From positions 1-5,441 of the forward strand of contig JAQUQK010000135.1 in NCBI GenBank assembly GCA_028716125.1: a stretch of 5,441 nucleotides of DNA, in the 5' to 3' direction. This document shows, in pieces, positions 4,870-5,441 of this stretch. The stretch comes from Thermoplasmatota archaeon (GTDB lineage: Archaea > Thermoplasmatota > JAQUQK01). Positions within the stretch are counted from its first letter, which is position 1, and each line of letters opens with the position of its first letter. The position numbers and the translations under genes were made by a program. The notes under the pieces were generated by a model. The model worked only from the letters and a program-made list of their open reading frames with translations, had not been told where the DNA came from and searched no databases.

Positions 4870-5352
4870 ATGAAGCGCGCAATTGCAATTTTGGCGATAG
4901 GCATAATGCTTTCAGGAATTTTTGGCGGCTGCATAGGCGGAGCCGAGAAGGAAACCGCAGTTTTAACTCCAGACGATGGCAACAAGACTACAAACCAGAC
5001 AATAGTTGCAATTTTCCACGATGAGAAGACGGGAACCGTTGACGACTCGTCGATTATCACGGGAAGCGATGGAGCATTCACCTTCCCGGTAAACAATAGC
5101 GCCGTAAAGATAACCATTCTATTTACAGCAACAAACATCCCGGGCGCAATGGGCTGCGGCCTGTTCCTGAACGACGCCGAAGGGAATGAATATACGTATT
5201 TCTCAAATGGCGATGAGGTAAAAATCGAGTTCAAGGCCAAAGACATCAAGAAGGGCGGATTTGGCGACTGGAGCGGATATTTCGTACCGCAGCTTCCGGA
5301 CGTCATGTCCACATACAAGGTCGTAATTGACGTATTCGGAATTGCCGAATAA
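4870..5352 (+). CDS. predicted small secreted lipoprotein, function unknown
   Basis: I do not recognise the family of this 160-residue protein. The N-terminus MKRAIAILAIGIMLSGIFGGC has a basic start, a hydrophobic core of about 15 residues and a lipobox-like FGGC. Cys21 would be the lipidated, mature N-terminal residue; Phe at -3 is less usual than Leu. A polar linker follows, with N-glycosylation-type sequons at NKT (38-40), NQT (42-44) and NNS (75-77). The rest alternates short beta-type stretches with turns (VKITILFTA 79-87, GCGLFLND 95-102, VKIEFKAKD 117-125, YKVVIDVFG 149-157), suggesting a beta-sandwich domain facing outside the cell. There is one further Cys (96) and no second membrane span. 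The start at 4870 is chosen from the TATA box 30 bases upstream and the signal peptide that begins there. The gene has its own promoter and terminator. Confidence 0.8.
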   Translation: MKRAIAILAIGIMLSGIFGGCIGGAEKETAVLTPDDGNKTTNQTIVAIFHDEKTGTVDDSSIITGSDGAFTFPVNNSAVKITILFTATNIPGAMGCGLFLNDAEGNEYTYFSNGDEVKIEFKAKDIKKGGFGDWSGYFVPQLPDVMSTYKVVIDVFGIAE

Positions 5353-5356
5353 TCTA

Positions 5357-5383
5357 TTTTTCCTTCATTTTTCCAACTTTTTT
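5357..5383 (+). terminator. triple T-tract terminator after the lipoprotein gene
   Basis: TTTTT (5357-5361), TTTTT (5368-5372) and TTTTTT (5378-5383) follow the TAA stop with no clear hairpin. Clustered U tracts without structure are the usual archaeal termination signal. Confidence 0.6.
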
Positions 5384-5395
5384 GAACAGCAACAC

Positions 5396-5403
5396 TCTTA
5401 AAT
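5396..5403 (+). promoter_or_regulatory. TATA box of the next gene
   Basis: TCTTAAAT is centred about 31 bases before the ATG at 5431, the same distance as in the lipoprotein gene. It predicts another nearly leaderless transcript. Confidence 0.45.
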
Positions 5404-5430
5404 CAAAACTGTATGCTCCTGCCGATTGCC

Positions 5431-5441
5431 ATGAAGAGCAT
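5431..5441 (+). CDS. probable start of a further gene, cut by the window edge
   Basis: Only three full codons (Met-Lys-Ser) are visible. The call rests on the TATA-like box about 31 bases upstream and the terminator that ends the preceding gene. An in-frame ATG at 5413 is only about 13 bases from the TATA centre and so is unlikely to be transcribed. Nothing can be said of the product. Confidence 0.35.

Overview
The window looks archaeal. It encodes the archaeal/eukaryotic ribosomal protein eL15, which bacteria lack. Nearly every gene start on the plus strand follows an AT-rich TATA-type box by about 30-40 bases, giving short or absent leaders, and gene ends carry runs of T. Base composition is moderate, with GC-richer coding DNA and AT-rich gaps. 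Acyl-CoA dehydrogenase, proline-catabolism and aldehyde-oxidation genes suggest an organism able to oxidise amino acids and/or fatty or branched acyl groups. The lineage cannot be fixed from this sequence alone.

Layout. Positions 1-1067 (minus strand) hold the N-terminal 355 codons of an ALDH4A1-type 1-pyrroline-5-carboxylate (P5C) dehydrogenase that runs off the left edge. Fifty bases upstream of it on the same strand is a class-3 (ALDH3-like) aldehyde dehydrogenase (1118-2503), so the two probably form one transcription unit. The divergent gap of about 300 bases (2504-2805) holds the ALDH3 promoter, a GC-rich hairpin-bearing stretch and the eL15 promoter. eL15 (2806-3447), an acyl-CoA dehydrogenase (3556-4752) and a small predicted lipoprotein of unknown function (4870-5352) follow on the plus strand. 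Each has its own TATA box and its own T-rich terminator, so they look like single-gene units rather than an operon. At the right edge, a TATA-like box and an ATG suggest another gene beginning at 5431.

How the genes fit together. The two dehydrogenases on the minus strand both turn aldehydes into acids with NAD(P)+. One makes glutamate from proline-derived glutamate semialdehyde; the other probably acts on medium or long-chain or aromatic aldehydes. The acyl-CoA dehydrogenase would act on acyl-CoAs in beta-oxidation or branched-chain amino acid breakdown. A shared catabolic theme is plausible, but no direct pathway link is shown. eL15 is a housekeeping neighbour.

No new defence system, mobile element, CRISPR array or RNA gene was found. 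The points most worth a second look are a degenerate FAD/CoA signature in the acyl-CoA dehydrogenase, two changed cofactor-site residues in the ALDH3 protein, terminator hairpins that absorb the stop codon, helically spaced T tracts at three gene ends, a possible long structured leader for eL15, and a 20-base-spaced direct repeat in front of the lipoprotein promoter.
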